From Candidatus Latescibacterota bacterium (lineage in GTDB: Bacteria > Latescibacterota > UBA2968 > UBA8231): 48,243 nucleotides of DNA. This document shows, in pieces, positions 1-10,066 of the stretch. Within the stretch, counting starts at the first letter, position 1. Every line of letters starts with the position of its first letter. The notes below the pieces were generated by a model, which ran no database searches, was not told where the DNA came from, and saw only the letters and a program-made list of their open reading frames with translations. The position numbers and the translations under genes are program-made. The stretch covers positions 1 to 48,243 of the forward strand of contig SICG01000007.1 of assembly GCA_009691525.1 (NCBI GenBank), in the 5' to 3' direction.

Positions 1-681
1 AGCCAGGCGGTAGAGCGGCGGAAGACAGCGACGCGCGCGTGCCAACCCTTCCAGGAGTTGGGCGGCGTACCCCGAGAACTCCTGCCCCAAGGTGAGGGGC
101 TCATCATCCTGAAGGTGAGTCCGTCCGATCATTGGAACTTGGGAGAAGGCCTCGGCTTTCGTCGCCAGGGTGCGATGTAATTCTACGAGAGCCGGGACCA
201 ACTGGCCGTGAATGTTTTCGGCAGCCGCGATATTCATCGCCGATGGAAAGGTGTCATTGGATGACTGCCCGTAGTTGACGTGATCGTTGGGATGCACCGG
301 GTGCTTTGCGCCTAGCTTCCCTCCGGCCAGTTCATTTGCCCGATTGGCGATCACCTCGTTGGCATTCATGTTGGTCTGGGTACCACTGCCCGTCTGCCAG
401 ACTGGCACCGGGAAGTGGTCGTCCCACCTCCCTGCGATCACCTCCTCTGTCGCCTGCACGATCAGGTCGGCGATTCGCTCGTCAAGCATCCCGAGGTCCT
501 TGTTGGCCAGAACCGCAGCTTTCTTGACCTTGCCCATTGCCTGGATCAGTTCCCGAGGGAAGCGATCGATACCTGCACCGACCCGGAAGTTGTCCAGGGC
601 GCGCTGGGTTTGGGCGCCATAGTAACAGTGGATTGGAACACTCACTGGCCCGACACTGTCCCATTCGATCCGTGTTTCCAT
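1..681 (-). CDS. fumC: Class II fumarate hydratase, N-terminal part (C-terminus beyond left edge)
   Basis: Manual translation of the minus strand from ATG at 681 gives [32 protein letters not shown]...[21 protein letters not shown]...[20 protein letters not shown]...[27 protein letters not shown], open to the edge. GSGTQTNMN and QSSNDTFP are class II fumarase hallmarks. Absent from the ORF track because it is truncated. Confidence 0.96.
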   Translation of the reverse strand, partial: METRIEWDSVGPVSVPIHCYYGAQTQRALDNFRVGAGIDRFPRELIQAMGKVKKAAVLANKDLGMLDERIADLIVQATEEVIAGRWDDHFPVPVWQTGSGTQTNMNANEVIANRANELAGGKLGAKHPVHPNDHVNYGQSSNDTFPSAMNIAAAENIHGQLVPALVELHRTLATKAEAFSQVPMIGRTHLQDDEPLTLGQEFSGYAAQLLEGLARARRCLPPLYRLA

Positions 682-745
682 GTTTCCCAAACTCCAACGC
701 GGGTGCGGGTAACGGGTGAGGTGAAATTGACAAAAAATTATTCAT

Positions 746-774
746 TTGACAAGGAATGAGAAAAATAGTTAAAT
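746..774 (+). promoter_or_regulatory. Putative sigma70-like promoter upstream of the long plus-strand run
   Basis: TTGACA (746-751), 17-nt spacer, TTAAAT (769-774) in an unusually AT-rich divergent intergenic; a second TTGACA lies at 727-732. Confidence 0.5.
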
Positions 775-857
775 AGAGCGGGTTTTTCAAAATTCGCAGG
801 TCCTTGTGACGAGGCAAAGAGTCACCTCAGGATTCGTTTTTGACCTCCGGGAGTGTC

Positions 858-2942
858 ATGGGCACAGCAACGGATGGAATGCCCAGAATTTTGAAGCTGG
901 CGATCCCAATTTGGATGTTGTGCCAACTGCTTCGGGGAACCCCGCTGGCTGCCGCTGCGCCGGTTTACTGGCAGGTGGGAGGCGCTGACGGAGAGTCATG
1001 GTCAGCCTGGACCGGTCTGAACGTGATGACAGACGACGCTGCGGCTCCAGGTGCTATCCAGCCCTTGGAGCTCAAACCGGACCAGAACATAGTCACCCGG
1101 TTGCCCAATTGGACCCGCTACCGGGAGCCCATCGACATGCATTACCGCGAAGGTATGCCCCGGGTCTGGCGGGGAATAGGAGATATCGCCAGGCCTGGTC
1201 ATGTGACCCTTGAGACCGAGTTCATCGACGGGGACATCAATACCTTCTCTATCTCCAGGGGCTATGTAGCCGGCGGGGGGAAGGGCGGAGTCTGGGGCGA
1301 GTTCTATACCCTGGACCTGGGGGCCCAGATCCCTGTAGATCGCTTTGTGCTGGTTCCTCCAGATGGAGTGGATCCCTATTACCAGGATCCGTACCGCCCC
1401 AACTACAAATTCAATCAGTACCAGCTGACTGCCAGTAACGACAAGGCCTTGGTGGAAAGTCAGGTGGAGACGGCCGGCGGCGTGCAGGGGGTTGAGTGCG
1501 CCTGTCCTGATTATTACCAGTCCCTGGACATCCCCCTAGCCAGTGTAAACCAGAATTTCGATCCGGTCATCAATGTCGTTTTCCCCTTGCAGTATCTGCG
1601 CTTCCTGCGCATGCGATTGATCCCGGATTCATATGGGAGTTTCAACCGCTTTGCCATCGCAGATTTTGAAGTGTACGGCCGGGGTTTTGTGCCAAAGGCG
1701 ACCTGGGAATCGGAGGTGATCGATCTGGGGGAAGTGGTCAACCTGGGGCAGGTGGTCCTGGGCATCAGCAAATGGCGCCGGGAAGGGGATCGCCTCGTGC
1801 CCGCGCCAGAGGCAGAGGTCGGGGTCGAGGTGAAGATCAAGACGGGTCTAGACGACACCCCGATAGCCTACCACAGCTACAATGACCTGGGCGAACCCGT
1901 AGAGGTGAGCCAAGCGGCATACGAGGGCATGAAGCCCAGGGTATGGCCCTGGGACCCAGCCGCCGTGGATTGGCAGGGACCTATTTCGGATGACCGACGG
2001 AATTGGAGTTTCCGGTCAGCGCCCATCCGGTCTTCGGGCGAGCACCCGCGAGTGCCGCGCGGACGGTACCTACAGGTGCAGGTGCTCATGGAGACCCAAG
2101 GTCTGTGGGAGTTTGCCCGCGTGGATTCGGTGGGGATCGAGGCGGCGCCCTTGCTGGCAGAGCGGGTGGTGGGGGAAGTCGCCGTACTCGGCGCTCTCCA
2201 GCCTCAGGGACACCTGGTGCAAGTCCAGGCAGGGGAACCTACCGAGTTCCTCTACGACATCCGGGCGGATTTTGCCGCCAAAGGGCAGGTGGGCTTCGAT
2301 GCGGTGCGCGTGTTGACGCCGGCGACAGCAGAGTTTAAGGGCTTGTGGATGGGGGAGCCTTGGGTTCCGGACACGCCGGATAGTGTGGTTGCGGAAGCCC
2401 AGGGGTTTGTGGTGTATTTGCCGCAGCGGGTGAGTCAGGCCAATGGAAAGCGCTTGCGCCTCCAATTGGAGACGGCGGTATACGGGGCTTCTGAGGAATT
2501 GGGTGCAGAGATATTCGAGCGGACAGCCCCCAGCGTATTGCAGGAGGTGGAGGCAGGTGACGTGAGTCCAGAGCTGGGGACCGATCAATTGCGAGTGGTG
2601 GCCTCGGGTGCGTCTCTCTTGACGGTATTGGGCAAGGTAGAGGCGCGTCCGCAGGTTATTACCCCGCAAGGGGATGGCATAAATGACCGGGTGCAGATCG
2701 GCTATACCCTGTTCCGGGTGCTGGTGGCTGCGCAGGTAAAGGTGGAGGTATACACCCTGGGAGGGGGCCGGGTGTGGTGCTTGCAGGCGGGAACACAGGG
2801 AGCAGGAACACATGTAGTTGAATGGGACGGGCGAGATGACCAAAGGAAATTGGTCGCGCCAGGCATGTACCTGGCACGGGTGCAGGTGGAGACGGATCAG
2901 GGAGTGTTGGCCAAGATCCTTCCCATTGCCGTGACTTATTGA
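858..2942 (+). CDS. Secreted multidomain protein, paralog 1: discoidin-like N-terminal module and C-terminal FlgD-like/gliding-motility-type Ig domain
   Basis: Signal-peptide-like N-terminus (MPRILKLAIPIWMLCQLLRGTPLAAAAP), YTLDLGAQIPVDRFVLVP discoidin-like segment, C-terminal VITPQGDGINDRVQIGYTLFRV...WDGRDDQRKLVAPGMYLARV. Start uncertain (840 TTG, 858 ATG or 879 ATG). Confidence 0.8.
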   Translation: MGTATDGMPRILKLAIPIWMLCQLLRGTPLAAAAPVYWQVGGADGESWSAWTGLNVMTDDAAAPGAIQPLELKPDQNIVTRLPNWTRYREPIDMHYREGMPRVWRGIGDIARPGHVTLETEFIDGDINTFSISRGYVAGGGKGGVWGEFYTLDLGAQIPVDRFVLVPPDGVDPYYQDPYRPNYKFNQYQLTASNDKALVESQVETAGGVQGVECACPDYYQSLDIPLASVNQNFDPVINVVFPLQYLRFLRMRLIPDSYGSFNRFAIADFEVYGRGFVPKATWESEVIDLGEVVNLGQVVLGISKWRREGDRLVPAPEAEVGVEVKIKTGLDDTPIAYHSYNDLGEPVEVSQAAYEGMKPRVWPWDPAAVDWQGPISDDRRNWSFRSAPIRSSGEHPRVPRGRYLQVQVLMETQGLWEFARVDSVGIEAAPLLAERVVGEVAVLGALQPQGHLVQVQAGEPTEFLYDIRADFAAKGQVGFDAVRVLTPATAEFKGLWMGEPWVPDTPDSVVAEAQGFVVYLPQRVSQANGKRLRLQLETAVYGASEELGAEIFERTAPSVLQEVEAGDVSPELGTDQLRVVASGASLLTVLGKVEARPQVITPQGDGINDRVQIGYTLFRVLVAAQVKVEVYTLGGGRVWCLQAGTQGAGTHVVEWDGRDDQRKLVAPGMYLARVQVETDQGVLAKILPIAVTY

Positions 2943-2982
2943 AGGGCGTGGTCTTGTCCCTCCCGTGGAGATATTGAGATCC

Positions 2983-4959
2983 ATGTCCTCTAGACCGCCG
3001 AGAGATGATAATTCACAGAAACCTCGCTCCTGGGCACTGGCCTTGGAAGCGGTTGTAGGCGCACTGCTCCTGGTAAGTCAAACCGCTCAGTCGGTGGACG
3101 GAGAGGTGAGGCAGTGGAGCATCGGAGCTGGAGGCTTGTCCTGGCAATCGCAGGTGCTTTCGGCAACGGCGATTGGTTTTGGCACTCCCGGGGCGATTCA
3201 GCTTCTGAGTTTCAAATCCGATCAGGATATTATTCCGCAGTTGCCGTGGGACGATGGCTTTCCTTCGGGCTATGTCGCAGAGCAGTCGCAGGCGCGGATC
3301 TGGGACAATATCTCTCTGAAGGAGCCAAACCTGCCCATCGTGGATGGGGTTGATACCAGCTCCACCGGAAACCGGTTCAAACGATTTGGGGTTTCCCAGC
3401 AAGGTACGAGTATTTTCTTTGACCTGGGCACCCGGTTCCCAGTGAACAAAATCGCGTTTTTCCCCCGCCAGACGGGTCAGGATGATCAGGGCCGCCCGTA
3501 CCGGGATGACTATATCCGGGGCTATGAGATCTCTGTCAATGGCGGCAAGAGCTTCAATCAGGAAGACGCGCCGATCTACTCTCTCCTGAAGCGGGAGGAG
3601 TTCACCGCCAAGGACTACACGGAAATCCTTTTCCCGCTGCAGTTCGTCCGTTATATCCGCCTGGAAATAACCTCTGCTAATCCCTTCGAAATCGCCGAAT
3701 TTCAGGTGTTTGGCACCGGCTTTGCCCCGCGCGGAATCTACCGCTCCAAGGTGGTAGACCTTGGGGAGACGGCCAACTTCAGTCGGCTCGAGTGGGAGAT
3801 CGAGATGCTCCGGCAGGTGGGCGACAGTCTGGCGGTGGTGCCGGCAGCAGACGCCGGGGTATCAGTGCGGATGCGCACCGGAGTGGACAGCACGGCCTTG
3901 GTCTACTACAAATACACCAACTTGTTCACTGGGGAGCGCACCGAGGTCTCCGAGAGCGCATACCGCAAACTGGATGAACAGTTGCAGGGGCCGGTTGGCG
4001 ATGACGTGACCAATTGGAGTTCCTGGTCCGCGCCTTTTCTCACCTCCGGGCGGCAGATTGATTTGCCAAGTCCACGCCGCTACTTCCAGTTCGAGATCGC
4101 GGCGGAGAGCCGGGCCATTTTGGATGGGGTGAGGGTCAAATCCCTGGCCGTTGAACACTCCATCCCGCCCCTGGCCCAGCAGTTGATCGGTGAGATATCA
4201 GAGCTGGACACGCCGCGACCGGTGGGCAACGTGCCCATCGTGCAGGCCGGAGTGAAATCCACCTTTGCCTGTGATGTCATCGCCGATGTAATCGGCACGG
4301 ATGTCGGGTTTGATGCACTGCAAATCTCCATGCCGGGGAACCCTCACTTTAAGGGATTCCTTCTCGGTAGCCCGCTAGCCAGTGTCACCCCCGATAGCAT
4401 CGAGGAGACCTCTGGCAGCCTGAAGGTGTTCTTCCCTTCGCATCGGGTCGAGTCTAGAGCCTCCGGTACCATGCGGGTGGTCTTCGAGACCGAGATATTC
4501 GTGCAGGGGACGTTTTTCCAGGCCGAGGCTTTTGACACCCAAGGGGCGGATCTGCCGCAGCGGGTATTGCCCGGGGATGCCAACCCCGAGGTGTCGACCA
4601 ATGCGCTGCGGGTGTTGACCTCGGAGGGGTCCACCAGGGATCTCTTGTCCACTTTCGTAGTTTCCCCACAGCTGATCACGCCCAATCAGGATGGCCTCAA
4701 CGACCAGGCAGGCATCGCCTACACCCTGGTGCAACTGGTCCGGCCCGTCAGCGTCGAGGCGATGGTCTACGATCTGGCCGGCCGGCGGGTGAGGGCTCTC
4801 TTTTCCGAGGCTGAAGGTAGCGGCTCATATACCTGGTCCTGGGATGGCCGTGACGATGACAGAAAACTGCTGCCGGTTGGGATATATCTAATCAGACTAG
4901 AGGCAAAGACCGAACGGGGAAGTTTCGTACGGACAAGGAGCATCGGGGTGGTGTATTGA
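2983..4959 (+). CDS. Secreted multidomain protein, paralog 2 (same architecture)
   Basis: Colinear with the preceding ORF: PGAIQLLSFKSDQDIIPQLPWDD, FFDLGTRFPVNKIAFFPR, LITPNQDGLNDQAGIAYTLVQL...WDGRDDDRKLLPVGIYLIRL. Alternative GTG start at 2965. Confidence 0.8.
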   Translation: MSSRPPRDDNSQKPRSWALALEAVVGALLLVSQTAQSVDGEVRQWSIGAGGLSWQSQVLSATAIGFGTPGAIQLLSFKSDQDIIPQLPWDDGFPSGYVAEQSQARIWDNISLKEPNLPIVDGVDTSSTGNRFKRFGVSQQGTSIFFDLGTRFPVNKIAFFPRQTGQDDQGRPYRDDYIRGYEISVNGGKSFNQEDAPIYSLLKREEFTAKDYTEILFPLQFVRYIRLEITSANPFEIAEFQVFGTGFAPRGIYRSKVVDLGETANFSRLEWEIEMLRQVGDSLAVVPAADAGVSVRMRTGVDSTALVYYKYTNLFTGERTEVSESAYRKLDEQLQGPVGDDVTNWSSWSAPFLTSGRQIDLPSPRRYFQFEIAAESRAILDGVRVKSLAVEHSIPPLAQQLIGEISELDTPRPVGNVPIVQAGVKSTFACDVIADVIGTDVGFDALQISMPGNPHFKGFLLGSPLASVTPDSIEETSGSLKVFFPSHRVESRASGTMRVVFETEIFVQGTFFQAEAFDTQGADLPQRVLPGDANPEVSTNALRVLTSEGSTRDLLSTFVVSPQLITPNQDGLNDQAGIAYTLVQLVRPVSVEAMVYDLAGRRVRALFSEAEGSGSYTWSWDGRDDDRKLLPVGIYLIRLEAKTERGSFVRTRSIGVVY

Positions 4960-5002
4960 AAGAGCAAAAGGGTTTTTCACCTGCCGCCGCGAAGGTTGTC
5001 CA

Positions 5003-7309
5003 GTGAAAAAGCGCCTGGAGTTCCATAGGTGGTTTCTGTTGTTTTCGCTGTTGTCAGTCACCGGCGCAAGTGGCCAAAGCGTATACAAGGTGAACCAGAA
5101 GGCCCAGTGGGAAGAGTGGAAGTTTCCAATAGGAGCCATTGAGTTGAGGGACGATGGTTCGATCAAGCCGGTGAGATTCGAGCAGCCTTTCAATGCGGCG
5201 CCTAGTGCGCCCCAGTTCAGCCATAAGCTGAAACAGGCGGGTGTGGTACAGGGAGGCGTATGGCGGGTCGGTTCGAATCCAACCAGGGCTCGCAACATCA
5301 TCGATGGCGATCCCGAGACCTTCTGGAAGCCCGACCCGGCAGACCCCTTGGACAAGTGGTGGCTCGAAATAGACTTGGGCCGGGTGGTAGCGGTCAAGGA
5401 GGTTCGCTTGCATTTCCCCGATAAGGAAGAGGCGCGTCCTCTGAGGGGGTTCAGGGTTTTTGGTGCAGATGGCAAGCTGGCCTCCGAAACTGAGGATATC
5501 TTCTCCTTCCAATTCATCGGCGGGACGACCAAGTGGAATGAGCAGACCCTATTGAGCTATCCGGTGGCGTTCGGCGAAACGACCAAAGCCGTCTTGCGCT
5601 GGGGAGAGACTCAAGCCGGTGAAGATACCTCCACGGCCTTCGCCCCGGTCCAGTACCTGCGAATCATCGTCGATGCCAAGAGCCCGGATGCGGCGCTCGC
5701 AGAGGTGGAGGTCATCAGTTTTGGCGAGAACATCGCCCCAGGCACGCTGGCACGCGGCGGGTTCATCGACGATCGGGGCAAGGGGCGCACCGCCGGCATG
5801 GTGGATGGCGATATGAATTCTTTTTGGGAGGAACTGGATGCTGCGGCGAGTGCTACGGACCGCACCCAGTGGAATTGGGATCTAGGGGCGGTGTATTGGA
5901 TAAACCGGGTAGTCTTCGCCGCCTTCCAGCTGCATACCACCTGGTACCCCCCTAGGATCTTGGCGCACCGTCTGCTGGGTTCGGATGGCAGATTGAATCC
6001 CTCAGGGGATCTCGACTTTGACTTGCTCTTCGACTTTCCCGATCCGCGGACCTGGTCCAATCCCGAGCCCCTCACCTATTTCTTTTCTCCCTATCTGAAG
6101 TTGCGCAACATGTTCATGCTCTTTCCTGCCGGCGAAAGCGGAGCAATAGCGGAGGCTTTCGTCTACCCGGTCGGCTATGTCGCCCAAGTGGACCTGACCT
6201 CGGGTTACATCGAGATCAGCAATAGACCGAAGGTGCTTCAGACCTTGAACTGGGAGGTGGATCTGCCCCCGGGCACCCAGGTGCAAGCGCAGACTCGATC
6301 GGGGAATACCCTAGTGGAACGCGCTGTCTATCGCCACAAGAACGGGACCGAGGTCAGCAAGGAGAAGTACGATGGTTTGATCAAGGCTCTCAAAGGCCCC
6401 ATAGACAAGGTTATCGAACCCGGAGACGACTGGAGTGGGTGGAGCAATGTGTACGGGTTTTCCGGGCAGGCTTTTCTCTCCCCTAGTCCGCGGCGGTATG
6501 TGCAGTTCAAGGTGTTCGTGGGGTCGGATCAACCGGAGACGGCGGCGACGCTGAAATCGCTTTCCCTGGCCTATACGGATGCCTTTCTGTCGGGTGCCGC
6601 AGGTGAGGTCTACCCCAAAGAGGCCAAGCCAGGGGTGTTGCAGACGTTCTCCTACCACCTCCACCCACAATTCGGATCTGGGGACCCTGGATTTAACCGC
6701 ATCCTGATAGAAACTCCCTCCCAGGTGGCGCCGGACAGCCTTGTAGTCAGAGTGGGCGGCGCCCTGGTCCAGCCAGCGACCGTGCGGGTTTTTCCCGATT
6801 CCTTCATCGTTGAACTGCCCCAGGTGGTGCGCCAGGATTCCGTGGAGGTTGAATTCCAGACCACGCCGCTGACCAATCCGTATCTGGTCAAAGCCTCGGT
6901 AGGCAAGACCCAGCAACCCGCGTTGTGGCAGTTGGCTGATCCAGCCGGCCGGTTCGCCACTACGGTCTTTTTGCCCCAGGCAGTGGAGGCCACTCGTTGG
7001 CTCGCTAATCTTTCATCCCAGCCGCTGGTTTTTACGCCCAACAACGATGGGATAAGGGACCAGGCAGAGATCCGCTTCTCAGTCCTAAAAGTGGTTGCGC
7101 AGCCCACCGTGCGTATTTACCGGCTAGATGGCAAGCTGGTTCAGGAATTGGCAGGACACCGCGACTCTGGCCAGTTATGGACTTACAACTGGTCTGGGAG
7201 CGACCGAAGCGGGGTACTGGTCCCTCCCGGTGTCTATGTGTGCCAGATAGGGCTTGAAACACAAGCTGGGGGAGAGACCTTGTCACGCACCATCAGTGTG
7301 GTCTATTGA
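5003..7309 (+). CDS. Secreted multidomain protein, paralog 3, two discoidin-like modules plus C-terminal FlgD-like Ig domain
   Basis: GTG start, signal peptide MKKRLEFHRWFLLFSLLSVTGASGQS; IIDGDPETFW...WWLEIDLGRVVAVKEVRLHFP and MVDGDMNSFWEE...WNWDLGAVYWINRVVF; C-terminal LVFTPNNDGIRDQAEIRFSVLKV...WSGSDRSGVLVPPGVYVCQIG. Confidence 0.82.
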   Translation: MKKRLEFHRWFLLFSLLSVTGASGQSVYKVNQKAQWEEWKFPIGAIELRDDGSIKPVRFEQPFNAAPSAPQFSHKLKQAGVVQGGVWRVGSNPTRARNIIDGDPETFWKPDPADPLDKWWLEIDLGRVVAVKEVRLHFPDKEEARPLRGFRVFGADGKLASETEDIFSFQFIGGTTKWNEQTLLSYPVAFGETTKAVLRWGETQAGEDTSTAFAPVQYLRIIVDAKSPDAALAEVEVISFGENIAPGTLARGGFIDDRGKGRTAGMVDGDMNSFWEELDAAASATDRTQWNWDLGAVYWINRVVFAAFQLHTTWYPPRILAHRLLGSDGRLNPSGDLDFDLLFDFPDPRTWSNPEPLTYFFSPYLKLRNMFMLFPAGESGAIAEAFVYPVGYVAQVDLTSGYIEISNRPKVLQTLNWEVDLPPGTQVQAQTRSGNTLVERAVYRHKNGTEVSKEKYDGLIKALKGPIDKVIEPGDDWSGWSNVYGFSGQAFLSPSPRRYVQFKVFVGSDQPETAATLKSLSLAYTDAFLSGAAGEVYPKEAKPGVLQTFSYHLHPQFGSGDPGFNRILIETPSQVAPDSLVVRVGGALVQPATVRVFPDSFIVELPQVVRQDSVEVEFQTTPLTNPYLVKASVGKTQQPALWQLADPAGRFATTVFLPQAVEATRWLANLSSQPLVFTPNNDGIRDQAEIRFSVLKVVAQPTVRIYRLDGKLVQELAGHRDSGQLWTYNWSGSDRSGVLVPPGVYVCQIGLETQAGGETLSRTISVVY

Positions 7310-7319
7310 GGAGGGATTT

Positions 7320-9968
7320 ATGCCCCTGGTGATCGGGAGAGCGGGTTTTATTTTTGCGGCAATAATAGTGAGTTGCGCCACGTTCGGAGTAGAGTCTGCC
7401 TTGGCCCAGTCGACGACCGGGTACCGCCCCGTTGAGGAGCCAGGGCTCAACGGCGTGCGTAATACTCCAGGGGCGATGGCCCCGAATCTGCGGAAGTGGT
7501 ATCTGCCCCAAAATCTCTACTACGAATATCAGTGGCGCGGGTGGGAGTACAGCAACTATGCCCGGGACACCTACCAAAAATACGTGGATATCCTGCTCGA
7601 AGGGTCGCGTTATTACGACCCCTTTGGCAATTATATCGCTCGGGGGTGGGCGATCTACGACTGGACAGAGAACAATCCGCAGCGGCAGGGCAGTGGCATA
7701 TTCAAGAGCCCCAAGTACAGCAGTTGGTTCAGCAACCTGATCATCTCCTCGGCGAAGAAGGGTCAGTTTTTCACCTCGCTGTCGATCAGCGATGCGATTC
7801 GCACCACCATGACCCCCCTCACCTTTTCCAAGCCCACCTTCAATGGCCTCCAGTGGGATTTCCTTTCAAACAAGTACGCGGTGACCTTGCTGGCCTCGCG
7901 GCTCAACGCTCCTGGACTCCCGGCACGGCAGGAGTCAGAGGCTCCCTCGCTTATCGAGAGTACCACTAGGTTGATGGGCGCTAGAGGGGTGGCGCAGGTC
8001 GGGGATTTCGCGCAGGTGGGGGCTACTTGGATTAGTGCTGCCAATACCCGCAGCGATCTCTCCCTGGGAGACAACTCCCTCAAAGGCGTGTTGACTACCC
8101 CGCAGAACACCGGCAATGTCGAGACCGTGACCCTTCGCATTTCGGACGACTCTCCGGAGACGCCGGATACCGGGGCTCTACTCTTTTTTGACAGGGTGAT
8201 CATCGACGGCGAGGTCCATCCAGAGATCCTTCCCATCATCAGGGGAGGGGTGCGGAACGGCGGCAGCCTGGAGGCCAACGGGGGTGATGTTATTGAACTG
8301 ATCTACGATATTAGAAACAGCTTCCGGCCAACTGAAAAGGTGCCGACCTTCCAGCAGATAACGAAGCTGGAATTCGAACTGATCGTAGCCAATGACTACC
8401 GCATCGACGCCACTTCCAATCGCCAGACCGATCTGCTGGGCGATCAGGTTTTCTTGCCCGTCGCCCAGGCCCGGGATGAGATTACCGACGGGTCAAATCA
8501 GCAGTTTATCCGCTTTGAATACGGCCTGCCCACATCCAATCAGGTGCTGGGCTTGGATCTGCAGGTGAGCAATCTGGCGGGATTCGATCTGCGCTCCGAG
8601 TATGTGGCGAACCGGCGCTACCGGCGTTTCCCCAATCAGAATTTTGGCAATCTCGGCGCGGCCGGCGAGCGGTCTGAGGCGGCCTACGTTACGGCCTCTT
8701 ATGTCCACTATCCCTGGTTTGGTTATGGCGAGGCCTTCACCATGGACCCAGAGTACAGTACCTCGGCGTTTATGGGGAATAGTGTAGGCGTCATCGACTA
8801 CAACAACCCACGCCAGAATCTCTTCGAGTTCGTGGATGACAACGACGACCAGGATCGTTATCCGGATTGGTCGCGGGCCGGCCAACAAGGCGGGGGAATC
8901 GGGGTTTCGAGCGGTGCGGTTGGTGAGGATCTCCAGGTCTTTCCCGGCCTAGACGAGAACAACGACTTTGTCTCGGATTTCAACCAGAACCGGAACAACC
9001 GGCCGGATTATGCCGAACCCTTTTTGCGTTACGCCGTGGATGAGCCGCAGTTCCTGTTCGGGATGGACATGAACAACAACACCATCATCGACCGTTTCGA
9101 GGATGATCGGGAACCAGACTACCCCTACGCTCGGGATCATCGGGGGTACAATTTCTACGGCGGCCTCAAACTCAGCGAGGACATCCAATTCACGGCCGGC
9201 CAACTGCGGGAAAGACAGCTCAGCAGCGACCGCAAGAGCCATTTGCGCTATGGCTTGTTGGCCGCAGAATGGAACCTTCCTGGGCTTGAACTATCCCTTT
9301 GCGAACATGCCAAGAAAGTCAAGGACGATATTCCTGAAAATCGAGTGGTATGGGTCGACCCCAGGGGCAAGACGGATTTTACCGATCCCATGGATGCCCA
9401 GGACACCTTCATCAACACCCTGTACCTCGAGGGTAAGTACTCCCGGGTCCGCAACCTGCACATCACCGGAAAATTCAAGTACGAGAGATATTTCCAGCAG
9501 GGTGAACAGGCAGATCTGAAGAGAGACCATTCCTTTGTTGGTTTGATCAACAAGGCGGACTATACGGCAGCGATAGGGAAAAATCTCATCTTCTGGCCCA
9601 AGTGGAAAAGCACCTTCCATTACGAGGTTCCCAGTGCCAAGTCGCTCGACACTGCCCGTAACCTTGAGGAGGTCTTGTTCCTGGTCACCAGGTACACCCT
9701 GATCTCTGGCACGACGTGGCTTGAGGCGGGGGTCGAGTTCAGCCGTTTCTACAACTTGAAGGAGAGCCCGACCACTCCGCAGATAGGGTTCGTGGACGAT
9801 TTTCGCAGCCTGGTTTACTCGGTCCTGTTCTCCAATACCTCAGCATACCAGGGTTACCAGCTGACGCTCAACAGTGGGCTGCAACTCGAACGCAAGAAGT
9901 TCAAGGAGGATAGCAATAAAGGATCAATGGTCTTCTTGCGGATATTTGCGGGCACTGGTACGCAATAA
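7320..9968 (+). CDS. Large exported, probably outer-membrane, protein with internal Asp/Asn-rich segments
   Basis: ATG at 7320 preceded by GAGGAGG; signal peptide MPLVIGRAGFIFAAIIVSCATFGVESALAQS; alternating aromatic strands in the C-terminal half; FVDDNDDQDRYPDW, LDENNDFVSDFNQNRNNRPDY, MDMNNNTIIDRFEDDREPDYPY. The supplied ORF start at 7254 lies inside the previous gene. Confidence 0.7.
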   Translation: MPLVIGRAGFIFAAIIVSCATFGVESALAQSTTGYRPVEEPGLNGVRNTPGAMAPNLRKWYLPQNLYYEYQWRGWEYSNYARDTYQKYVDILLEGSRYYDPFGNYIARGWAIYDWTENNPQRQGSGIFKSPKYSSWFSNLIISSAKKGQFFTSLSISDAIRTTMTPLTFSKPTFNGLQWDFLSNKYAVTLLASRLNAPGLPARQESEAPSLIESTTRLMGARGVAQVGDFAQVGATWISAANTRSDLSLGDNSLKGVLTTPQNTGNVETVTLRISDDSPETPDTGALLFFDRVIIDGEVHPEILPIIRGGVRNGGSLEANGGDVIELIYDIRNSFRPTEKVPTFQQITKLEFELIVANDYRIDATSNRQTDLLGDQVFLPVAQARDEITDGSNQQFIRFEYGLPTSNQVLGLDLQVSNLAGFDLRSEYVANRRYRRFPNQNFGNLGAAGERSEAAYVTASYVHYPWFGYGEAFTMDPEYSTSAFMGNSVGVIDYNNPRQNLFEFVDDNDDQDRYPDWSRAGQQGGGIGVSSGAVGEDLQVFPGLDENNDFVSDFNQNRNNRPDYAEPFLRYAVDEPQFLFGMDMNNNTIIDRFEDDREPDYPYARDHRGYNFYGGLKLSEDIQFTAGQLRERQLSSDRKSHLRYGLLAAEWNLPGLELSLCEHAKKVKDDIPENRVVWVDPRGKTDFTDPMDAQDTFINTLYLEGKYSRVRNLHITGKFKYERYFQQGEQADLKRDHSFVGLINKADYTAAIGKNLIFWPKWKSTFHYEVPSAKSLDTARNLEEVLFLVTRYTLISGTTWLEAGVEFSRFYNLKESPTTPQIGFVDDFRSLVYSVLFSNTSAYQGYQLTLNSGLQLERKKFKEDSNKGSMVFLRIFAGTGTQ

Positions 9969-10066
9969 ACTAGCATCACGACAGGATGCAGAAAGGAGGT
10001 GAGCGCTGCGGACAAGTGAGTAGCTCCTCTCGGTTTTTTTACCTCACCTTTCTCAGGAGTTCAGCG

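Noticed and set aside
2070-2984. 304-aa minus-strand ORF
   Set aside because: Antisense shadow of the first secreted paralog; low-complexity His/Arg/Leu-rich translation and no family motif.
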